64,000 bases of DNA from Bythopirellula goksoeyrii (GTDB lineage Bacteria; Planctomycetota; Planctomycetia; Pirellulales; Lacipirellulaceae): positions 1,152,338-1,216,337 of the forward strand of contig NZ_CP042913.1 in assembly GCF_008065115.1 (NCBI RefSeq), written 5' to 3'. Under the pieces are notes generated by a model. The model ran no database searches. It worked only from the letters and a program-made list of their open reading frames with translations, and was not told the origin of the DNA. The position numbers were made by a program, and so were the translations under genes. This document shows, piece after piece, positions 24,920 to 34,527 of the stretch; the stretch's first letter is position 1; the number at the start of each line of letters is the position of its first letter.

Positions 24920-25963
24920 CTACACAGCGGCGTAGAAGCTGGAAAACTTGTCGATCGAGACGGGTTTGATCTTTCCTGCCTGGCCTGCCTGGCCGAAGCT
25001 GACCATCCGAGCGACGCAGACCTGCTTCATCGCTTCACGGGCAGGCTTGAGGTAATCGCGGGGATCAAATTTCTCGGGGGTTTCCATCAAGACCTTGCGG
25101 ATCGCACCCGTGATTGCTAAGCGATTGTCGGTGTCGACATTGATCTTGCGCACACCATGCTTGATGCCGCGCTGGATTTCTTCGACAGGCACGCCCCATG
25201 TTTGCTTGAGCTCACCACCGTACTTGTTGATGATATCCTGCAGCTCTTGGGGAACGCTGCTAGAGCCATGCATCACGAGATGGCAGTTTGGCAGACGGCG
25301 ATGAATCTCTTCTATACGATCCATTGCCAGCACGGAGCCCGTCGGCTTGCTCGTGAACTTGTATGCCCCGTGGCTGGTACCGATGGCAACAGCCAAGGCG
25401 TCGACTCCGGTCTCGGCAACAAATCGCTCGGCTTCGTCAGGGTCGGTCAATAGCTGATCGTGAGTGAGTGTGCCGGTTGCTCCATGGCCATCTTCCTGCT
25501 CGCCTTCTCCTGATTCGAGCGAACCGAGACAGCCGAGTTCACCTTCGACAGACACTCCCTGCTCGTGGGCTGATTCGACTACTTCCTTGGTGACCTTCAC
25601 GTTGTAGTCGTAGTCGGCAGGAGTCTTGCCGTCGGCTTCCAGCGAACCATCCATCATGACGCTCGTGAAACCGTTCTCGATGGCGCTCTTGCAGGTCTCG
25701 GGGCTGTTGCCATGGTCCTGGTGCATGACGATGGGAATGCTTGGGTACAGCTCGGCAGCGGCGAGCATCAAGTGGCGGAGGTAGTTGTCCTGCGAATAGG
25801 AGCGGGCTCCCCGACTGGCCTGGACAATCACAGGCGAGTCGGTCTCTTGGGCTGCCTCCATGATCGCCTGAATCTGTTCCATATTGTTCACGTTGAAGGC
25901 TGCCAAGCCGTAGTCATTCTCGGCGGCGTGATCCAATAACAGTCGCATGGGTACCAATGGCAT
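24920..25963 (-). CDS. fba: Class II fructose-bisphosphate aldolase
   Basis: A zinc-dependent aldolase that interconverts fructose 1,6-bisphosphate with dihydroxyacetone phosphate and glyceraldehyde 3-phosphate in glycolysis, gluconeogenesis or the Calvin cycle. The 347-residue length suits the type B (Calvin/long) class II enzymes. Zinc ligands are visible in VMHQDHGNS (HxDH), in the Glu-rich EGELGCLGS segment, in GTSHGAYKF and in [18 protein letters not shown] binds the substrate phosphate. AGGAG nine bases upstream supports the ATG. A GCCGCTCAAGCGGC hairpin lies about 27 nt upstream, in the leader. Confidence 0.96.
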   Translation of the reverse strand: MPLVPMRLLLDHAAENDYGLAAFNVNNMEQIQAIMEAAQETDSPVIVQASRGARSYSQDNYLRHLMLAAAELYPSIPIVMHQDHGNSPETCKSAIENGFTSVMMDGSLEADGKTPADYDYNVKVTKEVVESAHEQGVSVEGELGCLGSLESGEGEQEDGHGATGTLTHDQLLTDPDEAERFVAETGVDALAVAIGTSHGAYKFTSKPTGSVLAMDRIEEIHRRLPNCHLVMHGSSSVPQELQDIINKYGGELKQTWGVPVEEIQRGIKHGVRKINVDTDNRLAITGAIRKVLMETPEKFDPRDYLKPAREAMKQVCVARMVSFGQAGQAGKIKPVSIDKFSSFYAAV

Positions 25964-25989
25964 AACAGAAACTCCTAGGTCTTAGTTGA

Positions 25990-26003
25990 GCCGCTCAAGC
26001 GGC
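25990..26003 (-). promoter_or_regulatory. Hairpin GCCGCTTGAGCGGC in the fba leader
   Basis: A perfect palindromic 14-mer about 27 nt upstream of the fba start codon. Similar short hairpins recur in the ribosomal cluster (40520, 43281, 63226, 63700), so it may be a small dispersed unit rather than an fba-specific operator. Confidence 0.4.
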
Positions 26004-26144
26004 ATTATGTATGGTTCGGCCTACCGCCGCATTGTAGCAAATCAGCGGGGGCTGGCGGAGGGGGTGAGAGAATCAAAGATGTCTTGAATATTGGAGTCGG
26101 AGAAAGGCGACGGAAATCACGCCAGCCGACCGATTGAATCCGTA

Positions 26145-27032
26145 TCAGAGTGCCGCGTCCGCTAAGATTTCGCTCCGAGGGACCTGGAGCAGTCGGATCA
26201 GCACCAGCTTTTGCGCCGCTGCTCCAGATTGCTTTGAGGCGTGAAAAGCGCTTCCCAGACTGCAGTTAGAATCTGAGATGCCACTGAGGACCAAAAACTC
26301 TCCGGATGCCAGATCGACATCGATCTTCAGCTCATCGAACACTTTTCGCTCCCGAGAGGTGGTCATCAACAAAATCCCTTGATCACTGCCGGTGTAGCGA
26401 TTCTTGAGATCTCCATACTGCAGTTCTGGAGTGAGCTTGATCGCCACTTTCTGCCCTGGAGTGGACTCCGCTTCCATCCTGTAAACCCCTTGCACCTGCT
26501 CGTAAGTCCGGCCCTGGAGTCCATTCTCTGAATTGATGAATACGTCCGCTTGGTCCTGCAGCTCCGAGGCCTGGATGGTGGCGTGCTCGCGGCGATTGAG
26601 TTGGAGAACTCTTCGCACAATGCGCGGGGCGGCGTTCTCGCCGGTGATGATTCGGTTGATTTCTTCCTCGGGCATTTCACTCTGCAAATTCAGTGAGCGG
26701 GAGAGCGCATCGGGTAGGGCACCGTTGATAACCCCGACTCGAAACCCGTTGCTAATCAGTTCGTTGCGAAGATCGATGTCGAGCCGCTGTTCGTCACTTG
26801 CTTGCCATACTTCGCCGAAAAGTTGCTTATCCTCCGAGGGGATCCGTACTTGAAAAATCTCGAGCGTCACTTGATCTGGTGCCGTCTTAATTGCGCGGAG
26901 AATACTCTGGGGATCGGAAACCGTCGCGGTGCTTAGCACAACTCCACAACCTGTAAGCGTAATTGCCAACAGCGCGAGCGCGCACGCTGAAATGCGCGGA
27001 ATCCAATGTCGCCGTTTTTGCTCAGCAGGCAT
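26145..27032 (-). CDS. Putative lipoprotein with secretin-like C-terminal region
   Basis: A 295-residue protein with a basic N-terminus, hydrophobic region and lipobox LTGC (Cys29), so it is probably lipid-anchored. The middle is helical and acidic. The C-terminal third, KVAIKLTPELQYGDLKNRYT through GEFLVLSGISD, has the beta-strand rhythm and a GEFLVLSG phrase reminiscent of the last domain of secretins, but no full secretin domain is present. A link to an outer membrane channel is speculation. The next gene in the same direction, an HExxH protein, begins 110 nt upstream. Confidence 0.6.
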   Translation of the reverse strand: MPAEQKRRHWIPRISACALALLAITLTGCGVVLSTATVSDPQSILRAIKTAPDQVTLEIFQVRIPSEDKQLFGEVWQASDEQRLDIDLRNELISNGFRVGVINGALPDALSRSLNLQSEMPEEEINRIITGENAAPRIVRRVLQLNRREHATIQASELQDQADVFINSENGLQGRTYEQVQGVYRMEAESTPGQKVAIKLTPELQYGDLKNRYTGSDQGILLMTTSRERKVFDELKIDVDLASGEFLVLSGISDSNCSLGSAFHASKQSGAAAQKLVLIRLLQVPRSEILADAAL

Positions 27033-27142
27033 AACGAGACCGACCTGTGGTTGCAGGAGCGATAACTGGTTTCATGAAAAGGGGTAGAAGAGGCGAAAAC
27101 TGTAGAAATCGCTGCTGCTTGAGTCAATGGAAACTGGTTGTG

Positions 27143-27724
27143 CTAGCAGCGCACCAGTTGCGGAGCAGGCCATCGGCTGCCAAAAACCTGGCCGTATTCT
27201 GCTATCAACTCGCTGAAATCGAGGGAGAGGAATTCGTACAAGTGGGCAGGGGGGTTGCGCACCAGCCATGCCTGGGCGAGACGCGCCACATGAGCGTCAT
27301 AGTCGCGTTGGGAAGGGCCGTGAGCATAGTAGCGGCCGGCATGGCGGCGGAGGTCACCGTCAAAACCAGGGCCAATGTGCCACAGTTCGTGGACTACTGT
27401 CGCAAGCTTCTCTTCGAGTGAGGTATTTTGAAACCGAGGGAGGTAGAAACTCAAGAGGTAGAGGTACTCAATGCCTTGGTCATCCAAGAGCGGAGGTACT
27501 TCCCAATCGACGCCGCGAATTGTTTTGCGTTTTTCCCCTGACTCGAATCGCAGCGGCGTGAGCGAAGCGTACATGCCATGGGACACATCCTGACGTGTCT
27601 GGCTAACGCTAATGGCAACCCGACGCATGTCGATGTGGTTGAGCTCGGGCAGACGCTCGGCCATATCGTCGCAGAGCTGGCGCATCGCAAAGGTGAAATC
27701 GAATCCTGGACGAGGGCTTTCCAT
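27143..27724 (-). CDS. Putative zinc metallopeptidase (HExxH)
   Basis: A 193-residue protein with the motif VVHELWHIGPGFDGDLRRHA: His112, Glu113 and His116 form HExxH, and a further His or Asp in the following FDGD/RRHAG could be the third ligand. It is a small single-domain putative metallopeptidase, probably cytoplasmic, with no signal peptide. The neighbouring rplQ lies 76 nt upstream in the same direction, and read-through from the ribosomal operon is possible, although a GAGTCGG hairpin sits between. Substrate unknown. Confidence 0.7.
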   Translation of the reverse strand: MESPRPGFDFTFAMRQLCDDMAERLPELNHIDMRRVAISVSQTRQDVSHGMYASLTPLRFESGEKRKTIRGVDWEVPPLLDDQGIEYLYLLSFYLPRFQNTSLEEKLATVVHELWHIGPGFDGDLRRHAGRYYAHGPSQRDYDAHVARLAQAWLVRNPPAHLYEFLSLDFSELIAEYGQVFGSRWPAPQLVRC

Positions 27725-27771
27725 CGCTGTCCGACTCTGAGTTTACCCGCCGTGGTGGGAGTCGAGAATTG

Positions 27772-27788
27772 CCGACTCGGTGAGTCGG
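27772..27788. other. Hairpin downstream of rplQ
   Basis: CCGACTC, loop, GAGTCGG lies 12 nt after the rplQ stop codon. No T-run follows on the minus strand, so it is a weak terminator candidate or an mRNA end stabiliser. Confidence 0.4.
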
Positions 27789-27800
27789 CCAACGTTCGAA

Positions 27801-28457
27801 TTACTCAGCAGTTTGCTCTTCTTCAACGGCCCCGGCAGAATCTGATTCCGGTGCAGATTCAGCAACCTCATCGGCCGGAGCCGATTCGGCAGGGGAATCG
27901 TCAAACGAAGGACGTTCGCTCCGCTCTACGACACGATCACGAACCCCGACAAACTCCAAGATTGCTCGCGTACCGGCATCACCCAAACGAGGCTGTGCGA
28001 GGCGTACAATGCGGGTATAGCCACCAGGTCGGTCGGCGAAGCGAGGAGCGATTTCATCGAACAAAATGCTCACAGCCTGCTTGTCACCGAGGAGTTGAAT
28101 GCAACGGCGCCGGGCGGTCACGGAGGGGGCAATGGCGTTGGCCCAGGCGTTCCAGCGGTCGCTCGTTCGCCAACTTTTCCACTCTTCGCTACCACGATCT
28201 GCGGAAGTGCTATGCTCGGCTGCCGCTTCCTGTGCTGCGAGACTCCGACGAGCTATCGTGATGCACTTCTCCACCAGCGGACGGACTTCCTTGGCCTTGG
28301 CGATCGTCGTGACGATGCGGCCCTTGACCTTGGGTGCATTGTCGTCAAACTCTGCATCACGCTCAGTGAGGATCAGGGCACTGGCCAGATTCCGCAGCAA
28401 GGCACGTTGATGATTCGGATTGCGACCGAGTTTACGGCCTTTATTTCGATGTCTCAT
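27801..28457 (-). CDS. rplQ: Large subunit ribosomal protein bL17, extended
   Basis: bL17 of the 50S subunit, 218 residues instead of about 120-130. The core MRHRNKGRKLGRNPNHQRAL and the C-terminal core GYTRIVRLAQPRLGDAGTRA are canonical. Between them at about residues 78-118 is an insertion rich in Ser/Ala/Trp (SEEWKSWRTSDRWNAWANA), and an acidic tail rich in Ala/Glu/Ser occupies the last 35 residues. Last gene of the S10-spc-alpha cluster, 50 nt after rpoA as usual. Insertion and tail are probably lineage-specific. Confidence 0.95.
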   Translation of the reverse strand: MRHRNKGRKLGRNPNHQRALLRNLASALILTERDAEFDDNAPKVKGRIVTTIAKAKEVRPLVEKCITIARRSLAAQEAAAEHSTSADRGSEEWKSWRTSDRWNAWANAIAPSVTARRRCIQLLGDKQAVSILFDEIAPRFADRPGGYTRIVRLAQPRLGDAGTRAILEFVGVRDRVVERSERPSFDDSPAESAPADEVAESAPESDSAGAVEEEQTAE

Positions 28458-28507
28458 TTTTCAGATCGCCGATTTTGCTATGTCAACCTGGTTGGTTAGC
28501 GGGTGAA

Positions 28508-29533
28508 TTAGATGTTTGTGCTGGTCATGCTGGAGACGCTACTGCTGGGAGACGGAGGAACCCTCATGCCCAGGTGGAGACCAAGGTCACGCAGCTTCTG
28601 ACGAACCTCGGCTAACGTGGTTTCCCCAAAATTGCGAACCTCAAGCAACTGATCTTCGTTTTTCGAAACCAAATCCCGCACAAACAAGATATGCTCAGCT
28701 TCCAAGCAATTGCTCGCCCGCACTGACAGGTTCAGTTCAGCGATGCTCATGTTAAACATGGCTTCAAGCGCCGAATCGAGACCCATTCCAGGACTCCCGC
28801 CGCGAGAAGGTGCATGAACTTGGGGTCCCAATTCGGTGTACTGAACGAATGGCGTGAGATGCTTTCGCAAGATCTTGGCAGCTTCAATCATTGCCATCTC
28901 AGGATTCACGCTGCCATCTGTTTGAATTTCAAGAACCAGTTTGTCATAGTTCGTCTTTTGACCAACGCGAGTTTCTTCAATGGAGTAACGCACTCGGGTA
29001 ACAGGGCTATAAATCGCATCAATGGGAATGATGCCGATTTCTTGGATGTTTTCTCCATGCTCGGTGGCGGAGACATATCCTCGCCCGTTCTCGACAACCA
29101 TTTCCACGATGAAAGGAACGTCGTCGGTAAGGTTGGCGATCACAAGATCCTTGTTGATCACTTCAACCGACTCATCGGTTTCAATATCGGCAGCAGTAAC
29201 CACGCCCGCGGTATTGCGTTCGACTCGAAGAACCTTGGTTGTGTCGCTGTAATTCTTGACCACCAAGCTCTTGATATTCAGCACGATATCCGTGACATCT
29301 TCCAGTACACCCGGGATCGTCGTGAACTCATGCTGTGCGTTGTGCACTTTGATCTGCGTCACGGCGCTACCTTCCAGGCTGGAGAGCAGCACGCGACGGA
29401 GGCCATTACCAACCGTCGAGCCAAAGCCTCTTTCAAAAGGCTCAGCGATAAACTTGCCATAAGTAGCCGAGAGTGATTCGACTTCACAAACTACCTTGCT
29501 TGGTAGTTCCAATCCACGCCAGCGAATATGCAT
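28508..29533 (-). CDS. rpoA: RNA polymerase alpha subunit
   Basis: The 341-residue alpha subunit dimerises to nucleate RNA polymerase assembly and binds activators and UP elements through its C-terminal domain. The N-terminal domain shows [20 protein letters not shown]; the C-terminal domain shows [19 protein letters not shown] and [19 protein letters not shown] Ser/Thr-rich tail ends it. It lies in the usual place between rpsD and rplQ. Start at 29531-29533. Confidence 0.97.
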   Translation of the reverse strand: MHIRWRGLELPSKVVCEVESLSATYGKFIAEPFERGFGSTVGNGLRRVLLSSLEGSAVTQIKVHNAQHEFTTIPGVLEDVTDIVLNIKSLVVKNYSDTTKVLRVERNTAGVVTAADIETDESVEVINKDLVIANLTDDVPFIVEMVVENGRGYVSATEHGENIQEIGIIPIDAIYSPVTRVRYSIEETRVGQKTNYDKLVLEIQTDGSVNPEMAMIEAAKILRKHLTPFVQYTELGPQVHAPSRGGSPGMGLDSALEAMFNMSIAELNLSVRASNCLEAEHILFVRDLVSKNEDQLLEVRNFGETTLAEVRQKLRDLGLHLGMRVPPSPSSSVSSMTSTNI

Positions 29534-29603
29534 AAGAAACCTCTACTCAAATATGTAGCGGAAAATGTAATTTGATGTGTTTTTGTTTGGGGGCAATTGC
29601 AGA

Positions 29604-30230
29604 CTAGCGCGAGCACAATTCGACAATCAACTGTGTCTGAATCGGCAACGAGGCATCCTCAGCAACCGGCAGGCGGCTCACGATTCCTTCGGGGATGTCC
29701 CCGGCGGAAACAGAAAGGAAGTCAGGAACGTCCCGACCATGCTCTGCCAAAACGCCACGAACAAGATCCAAACTCTTGGCTCGATTCTTGACACGGATCA
29801 CGTCGCCAGTATTTACCATGCTACTGGCAATATCACAGCGACGACCATTAACCGTCACGTGACCGTGATTGACCAACTGGCGGGCCGCACTGCGACTGGC
29901 ACCGAAGCCCATACGGTAGACGACGTTGTCCAAACGACGCTCCAGAAAACCCAGCAAAGCATCGCCAGTGTTTCCCCTGGAATGTACGGCCTTCTCGAAG
30001 TAGCGACGGAACTGACGCTCTAGCACGCCGTAATAGTGCTTCACTTTCTGCTTTTCACGCAAGTGAATTCCGTAATCAGTAAGCTTGCTTCGACGCGAGA
30101 GTTGCTGACCTGGAGGATTGGGCCGACGATCGATCGCACACTTCGTGGAATCGCACCGGAATCCCTTGAGAAACAACTTCATGCCGTCGCGGCGGCATAG
30201 GCGGCAAACTGGACCTGTGTATCTAGCCAT
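29604..30230 (-). CDS. rpsD: Small subunit ribosomal protein uS4, zinc-binding form
   Basis: uS4 (208 residues) nucleates 30S assembly and takes part in translational autoregulation in other bacteria. The N-terminus MARYTGPVCRLCRRDG carries a Cys motif (C9, C12, C26, C31), the C+ zinc-binding form. The S4 RNA-binding motif FGASRSAARQLVNHGHVTVN is clear. It is in the alpha-operon position between rpsK and rpoA. Confidence 0.97.
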   Translation of the reverse strand: MARYTGPVCRLCRRDGMKLFLKGFRCDSTKCAIDRRPNPPGQQLSRRSKLTDYGIHLREKQKVKHYYGVLERQFRRYFEKAVHSRGNTGDALLGFLERRLDNVVYRMGFGASRSAARQLVNHGHVTVNGRRCDIASSMVNTGDVIRVKNRAKSLDLVRGVLAEHGRDVPDFLSVSAGDIPEGIVSRLPVAEDASLPIQTQLIVELCSR

Positions 30231-30296
30231 GGATTAAATCTTTGACTGCTGTGGAGACGATGAAAAATTTTGTTTCTTTGATAACTGCAGTCGCTA

Positions 30297-30695
30297 TTAC
30301 ACGCGACGCTTCTTACGTGGTCGACAACCATTGTGTGGCAATGGCGTTACGTCTTCGATTGATTTAACTTTGAGACCCGCTGCTTCTAAAGCAGTAATCG
30401 CGCTCTCTCGCCCGCTACCGGGTCCTTTGACCTTGACTTCAACATCCTTGACGCCAAATTTCTTGGCCTTTTCGGCAGCTTGCTGGGCAGCACTCTGACC
30501 GGCGAAAGGAGTGCTCTTGCGACTTCCTTTGAACCCACTTGTACCTGCACTCGCCCAACAGAGGGTATCACCCTTGGTGTCGGTGATTGTCACCGTGGTG
30601 TTGTTGAACGTTGCCTTGATATGAGCAAACGCGACGGTAACGTTGCGACGCACCGTTTTCTTTTTTACTTTGCTTGTCTTGACTTGCTTGGCCAC
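30297..30695 (-). CDS. rpsK: Small subunit ribosomal protein uS11
   Basis: The 132-residue platform protein of the 30S subunit, near the mRNA exit path. Recognised by [32 protein letters not shown] and the C-terminal [16 protein letters not shown]-terminal Lys-rich extension of about 15 residues. It lies between rpsM and rpsD in the alpha-operon order. Confidence 0.97.
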   Translation of the reverse strand: MAKQVKTSKVKKKTVRRNVTVAFAHIKATFNNTTVTITDTKGDTLCWASAGTSGFKGSRKSTPFAGQSAAQQAAEKAKKFGVKDVEVKVKGPGSGRESAITALEAAGLKVKSIEDVTPLPHNGCRPRKKRRV

Positions 30696-30798
30696 TGGTA
30701 GGCGAACTCCGAACGATATGGTTTGATCGAAAAAAACTTAGGTGCCCGCAGCAATTCGAAAAATGCCGAAGGCAAAACAGAAATGTTAAAAGCCTCGC

Positions 30799-31182
30799 TT
30801 AGCGAAGATCCTTAACACCCTTCTTACCGGCAACTGTTTTCTTGGGACCCTTGCGTGTGCGTGCATTGGTCTTGGTCCGCTGACCACGTACGGGTAAACC
30901 TCGGCGATGACGAAGCCCCCGATAACTGGCGATGTCACGCAACCGGGAAATATTCTGACTTGTCTGGCGTCGCAGTTGACCTTCGACGACGTAATCTTTG
31001 TCTAACAAAGCCGCCAATCGTGCGACTTCATCTTCGCCCAACTCACGTGCCCGCACTTGTGGATCGATCCCCGCCTTAATACACAACTCCCGGGCGATCT
31101 TTGGACCGACTCCATAGAGATAGGTCAATGAAATCACGGTCGGGCGATCCGTCGGAATATCTACACCTAACAAACGAGGCAT
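30799..31182 (-). CDS. rpsM: Small subunit ribosomal protein uS13
   Basis: The 127-residue protein of the 30S head contacts the 50S subunit and P-site tRNA. It begins MPRLLGVDIPTDRPTVISLT, has the helix-two-turn-helix region YGVGPKIARELCIKAGID, and the signature SYRGLRHRRGLPVRGQRT near the C-terminus. It follows rpmJ in the conserved order rpmJ-rpsM-rpsK. Confidence 0.97.
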   Translation of the reverse strand: MPRLLGVDIPTDRPTVISLTYLYGVGPKIARELCIKAGIDPQVRARELGEDEVARLAALLDKDYVVEGQLRRQTSQNISRLRDIASYRGLRHRRGLPVRGQRTKTNARTRKGPKKTVAGKKGVKDLR

Positions 31183-31281
31183 CTGTCACTCACTTCAAAA
31201 AAACGCGAACTGTTCTTAGACAACAATACTTAATAGCCAAACACATGAAGCTCGCCGATTGCCAGCTAGACCAACCGTCTA

Positions 31282-31395
31282 CTAACCCTGGCGTTGCTTG
31301 TGGCGAGGATTCGAGCAGACAACGTAGACTACACCTCGTCGGCGTACCACCTTGCACTTAGCGCACATACATTTGACACTGGCTCGAACTTTCAT
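31282..31395 (-). CDS. rpmJ: Large subunit ribosomal protein bL36, zinc-binding
   Basis: A 37-residue protein read on the minus strand from the ATG at 31393-31395 to TAG at 31282. It starts [20 protein letters not shown] and ends NPRHKQRQG, the standard bL36. The zinc ligands Cys11, Cys14, Cys27 and His32 are all present. It lies between map and rpsM, the usual alpha-operon location; infA, often next to it, is absent. Confidence 0.96.
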   Translation of the reverse strand: MKVRASVKCMCAKCKVVRRRGVVYVVCSNPRHKQRQG

Positions 31396-31574
31396 CACTA
31401 ATCTCTACTTCTCTTACTAGAAGATTGGGGCTCCCGCTGCGACCGTTGGGCACTGGCGAAACATGTGAATATAGCCCTTTTCGGTGCGTCTCTTCAAGGC
31501 CTCACACGGGCCATGCAAAGGTTTTTTCGCTGGTGGATTGGGCAATTGCGGGGGATTTGCACCTAGCCACCGGA

Positions 31575-32387
31575 TCAAACGGCAATTTCTTTCCGTTCTG
31601 CTGGACTTGGGGCGATGGTTAGCAAAGTGGGGCCATCGGGTGTGATCGCTACGGTATGCTCAAAATGGGCACTGAATTTTCCGTCTGTAGTCACCTGCGT
31701 CCATTGATCCCGAAGGGTTTTTACCTTCTTCGTGCCAATATTGACCATGGGTTCCACTGCAATGACCAAGCCTGGCTCGATCCGGAAATCTGCACTTCCA
31801 CGCAAGGAACGACTCGAATAATTTGGGACCTGAGGATCTTCGTGCATTTCACGCCCGATGCCATGTCCTACAAAACATTCAACGGTCGAAAACCCATGAT
31901 CAGCCACATATTGGGCCATCTCCTCGGCGATTTGACTCCAATAGCTTTTCTCGTTCATCAATTCGATTGACAAGTCCAGAACCCTTTCGGTCACGTCGAG
32001 TAGCTGCTGGACCTCGGGACTTACACGGCCGACGGGATAGGTCTTGGCGGCGTCGCCACACCACCCGTTGAGCCTGCATCCTGTGTCAATACTTACGATA
32101 TCCCCTTCACGCAGGGGACGGTTGCTAGGGATGCCATGGACAACAGCCTCGTTCACCGACATACATGTAACTGCAGGGAAAGGCTTTTTATTTTTGACCG
32201 AATTCGGGTAGTCTTTAAACAAGGGAGTAGCACCGAGATCGGAAAAGTGCTTTTCTACAGCGCGATCGATTTCAGCTGTGGTGGCACCAGGCCCGATCAT
32301 CTTGCCAGCTATTTGATGCGCCTTCCAAACGGCTAAACCCGCTTGGCGCATTAAACCAATCTCTCGTGGCGATTTGAGGTGAATCAT
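31575..32387 (-). CDS. map: Type I methionine aminopeptidase
   Basis: Removes the initiator Met from new proteins; two metal ions in the active site. About 270 residues, a normal type I size. Ligand regions are visible: VVHGIPS (His), VSIDTGCRLNGWCGDAAKTY (two Asp), FVGHGIGREMHEDP (His), AVEPM (Glu) and a C-terminal FEHTVAI (Glu). The start at ATG 32385-32387 (MIHLKSPREIGL) fits other family members; an in-frame GTG at 32408 is possible. It lies between adk and rpmJ, as in the spc cluster of many bacteria. Confidence 0.96.
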   Translation of the reverse strand: MIHLKSPREIGLMRQAGLAVWKAHQIAGKMIGPGATTAEIDRAVEKHFSDLGATPLFKDYPNSVKNKKPFPAVTCMSVNEAVVHGIPSNRPLREGDIVSIDTGCRLNGWCGDAAKTYPVGRVSPEVQQLLDVTERVLDLSIELMNEKSYWSQIAEEMAQYVADHGFSTVECFVGHGIGREMHEDPQVPNYSSRSLRGSADFRIEPGLVIAVEPMVNIGTKKVKTLRDQWTQVTTDGKFSAHFEHTVAITPDGPTLLTIAPSPAERKEIAV

Positions 32388-32449
32388 GGGAGAAATATCG
32401 CTCCACACTGGCCGGGAGCCAACGTTCCTTACAAAAATCCTGTGCGTCG

Positions 32450-33019
32450 TTATCCCTGAATGGGCTCTACGCTTTTGATTGCGGCAAGCATGCGTCCAAA
32501 GACTTCATCAGGACTACCCAAACCATCAATTCTATGCAGCTTGCTGCGACCTTGGTAGTAATCCAATAACGGGCGGGTAAGGTCATCGTAAGCCCTCAAT
32601 CGCTTCTTAACGACCTCTTGAGAGTCGTCCGCACGGCCTCGCCCTGCTAGTCTGCGTTGCAATTCTTCGAACGGAACATAAAGTTCCAGAACAATCTCCA
32701 GGGGACTCCGCCGCTCAGCAAGCCACTGATCCAGTGCTTCAGCTTGCGGCACGGTTCGAGGAAAACCATCGATAATGCAACCTTCGGCGCAATCGGGGTC
32801 GTCCAACCGTTGAAAAAGAATCTGTTCCACCAGCTTGTCAGGAACAAGCTTTCCTTGCTTCATGAACTTGGCCGACTCGATGCCAAGTTCTGTACCTTTG
32901 GCGGTGGCATCTCGAAGCATGGCACCAGTCGAGAGAGGGGGCACATTCAAATGCTTTGCTAGCCGCACGGACTGAGTCCCTTTGCCAGCACCCGGCGGCC
33001 CAATAAAAACAATCCGCAT
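32450..33019 (-). CDS. adk: Adenylate kinase (short form)
   Basis: Catalyses ATP + AMP to 2 ADP for adenine nucleotide balance. The ATG at 33017-33019 gives 189 residues starting MRIVFIGPPGAGKGTQSVRL, so the P-loop sits at residue 8; an upstream in-frame start at 33046 adds a non-conserved extension. The AMP site DGFPRTVPQAEALD is present, and the LID region (GRGRADDSQEVVKKRL) is short, without the zinc cysteines of long-form enzymes. It lies between secY and map. Confidence 0.95.
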   Translation of the reverse strand: MRIVFIGPPGAGKGTQSVRLAKHLNVPPLSTGAMLRDATAKGTELGIESAKFMKQGKLVPDKLVEQILFQRLDDPDCAEGCIIDGFPRTVPQAEALDQWLAERRSPLEIVLELYVPFEELQRRLAGRGRADDSQEVVKKRLRAYDDLTRPLLDYYQGRSKLHRIDGLGSPDEVFGRMLAAIKSVEPIQG

Positions 33020-33092
33020 GACAAACTCAGGTCCCCAGAATATCACGCGACTATCGCGCAGTAGTTTAGCATCAGTTCGGTCGGCCAGCCGC

Positions 33093-34469
33093 CTAAGATT
33101 TTTCTAGCAGTCCCGAGTAGTTACGCATAACCAAGTGACTGTCGATTTTTTGCACTAAATCGAAAGCTACACTCACGGCAATCAGAAGTCCCGTTCCACC
33201 ATAGAAGCTCGCCAAGCGATAGGGGACTCCCATTGAAGTCGAAATTACTGTCGGAATAATAGCCACCAGGGCCAAGAATCCCGCACCAACATAGGTGATG
33301 CGGAACATCACCTTTTCCAAATAATCACTGGTTCGCTTTCCTGGTCTATAGCCGGGAATAAAAGAACCGTAGTTCTTGAGATTGTCTGCTACGTCTTTTG
33401 GATTGAAAGTAATCGCGGTCCAGAAATAGCAGAAAAAGTAGATCAGTGCGACATAAAACAGCACATAGGTCAACGAATCTCGGGAGAAGGCATCGCTAGC
33501 CCAGCTGAAGAAGTTATCCCACAAGCCATCTGCTTTCCAAGGAATATTGTTCAACTGAGTGAATATCAGGGCCGGCAACATCAATAAGCTACTGGCAAAG
33601 ATAATCGGCATAACGCCGGACTGATTCACTTTGAGAGGGAGATACTGCCGCGTACCGCCATAAACTTTGCGACCTCGCACATGCTTGGCACTCTGCATGG
33701 GGATCCGCCGCTGTCCGAGAGTGATATAGACCACTCCCGCCACGACAGCGACAAACATGACCGCCAACATGAGCAACTGTTCAATGCCCAGCTTTCCACC
33801 TGCACCACCACCCAACTCCAGCGAGGCTTGCTTGATCAGTTCATATCCAGCACCAGGCATGGCAGCCAAAATACCTGCCATGATCAAGAGGCTGATACCG
33901 TTGCCGATGCCAAATTCATCGATCTGTTCGCCGATCCACATCAAGAACACGGTGCCCGCCGTCATGGTAAGTACGGCCACCACTTTCCAGCTAAACATAA
34001 GCGAGCCGGTATCGGGATTGAGATACGCAGCATCTACCAGTTGCATAGGGACAATGTACGCATTCACGTAGACCCAGCTTTGAATAACACAGATCAAGAC
34101 GGTCGCGTAGCGCGTGTATTCGTTAATTTTCTTCCTGCCGGCCTCCCCTTCTTTTTGCAAAGCTTCCAACGGCGGATAAACGCTCCCCAAAAGCTGAAAG
34201 ATAATCGAGGCAGAAATGTACGGCATAATCCCCAAGCCAAAGATTGTTACTTGGGTAAGTTGGCTAGCACTAAAGACGGCTACTTGCTGCAGCACATCGG
34301 TCATGCCACCGGATTGACCACTCGTGGCCGAAGCCTGCACTTTGACAGGGTCAACAATTGGAAGCGGAATCTGAAAACCAAGTCGATAGATGGCTAACAG
34401 GCCCAGTGTGAGCAAAATCTTCCGGCGCAACTCCGGAATCTGCCAAATGACGCGAAATTTTTCCCACAT
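33093..34469 (-). CDS. secY: Protein translocase subunit SecY
   Basis: The 458-residue channel subunit of the SecYEG translocon. Ten membrane helices can be traced, with the first motif KILLTLGLLAIYRLGFQIPL, the signature GIMPYISASIIFQLLGSVYP, and the cytoplasmic loop GQRRIPMQSAKHVRGRKVYG. It lies downstream of rplO and upstream of adk, its normal spc-operon position; secE is outside the window. Confidence 0.97.
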   Translation of the reverse strand: MWEKFRVIWQIPELRRKILLTLGLLAIYRLGFQIPLPIVDPVKVQASATSGQSGGMTDVLQQVAVFSASQLTQVTIFGLGIMPYISASIIFQLLGSVYPPLEALQKEGEAGRKKINEYTRYATVLICVIQSWVYVNAYIVPMQLVDAAYLNPDTGSLMFSWKVVAVLTMTAGTVFLMWIGEQIDEFGIGNGISLLIMAGILAAMPGAGYELIKQASLELGGGAGGKLGIEQLLMLAVMFVAVVAGVVYITLGQRRIPMQSAKHVRGRKVYGGTRQYLPLKVNQSGVMPIIFASSLLMLPALIFTQLNNIPWKADGLWDNFFSWASDAFSRDSLTYVLFYVALIYFFCYFWTAITFNPKDVADNLKNYGSFIPGYRPGKRTSDYLEKVMFRITYVGAGFLALVAIIPTVISTSMGVPYRLASFYGGTGLLIAVSVAFDLVQKIDSHLVMRNYSGLLEKS

Positions 34470-34527
34470 AGCTCCATCCTAATCGGAATTGAAAATTGCA
34501 GATTGGATAATTTCAACCTGACCAATT

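Noticed and set aside
31396-31574. Search for infA between map and rpmJ
   Set aside because: The spacer has no frame encoding an IF-1-like protein; infA must be elsewhere.
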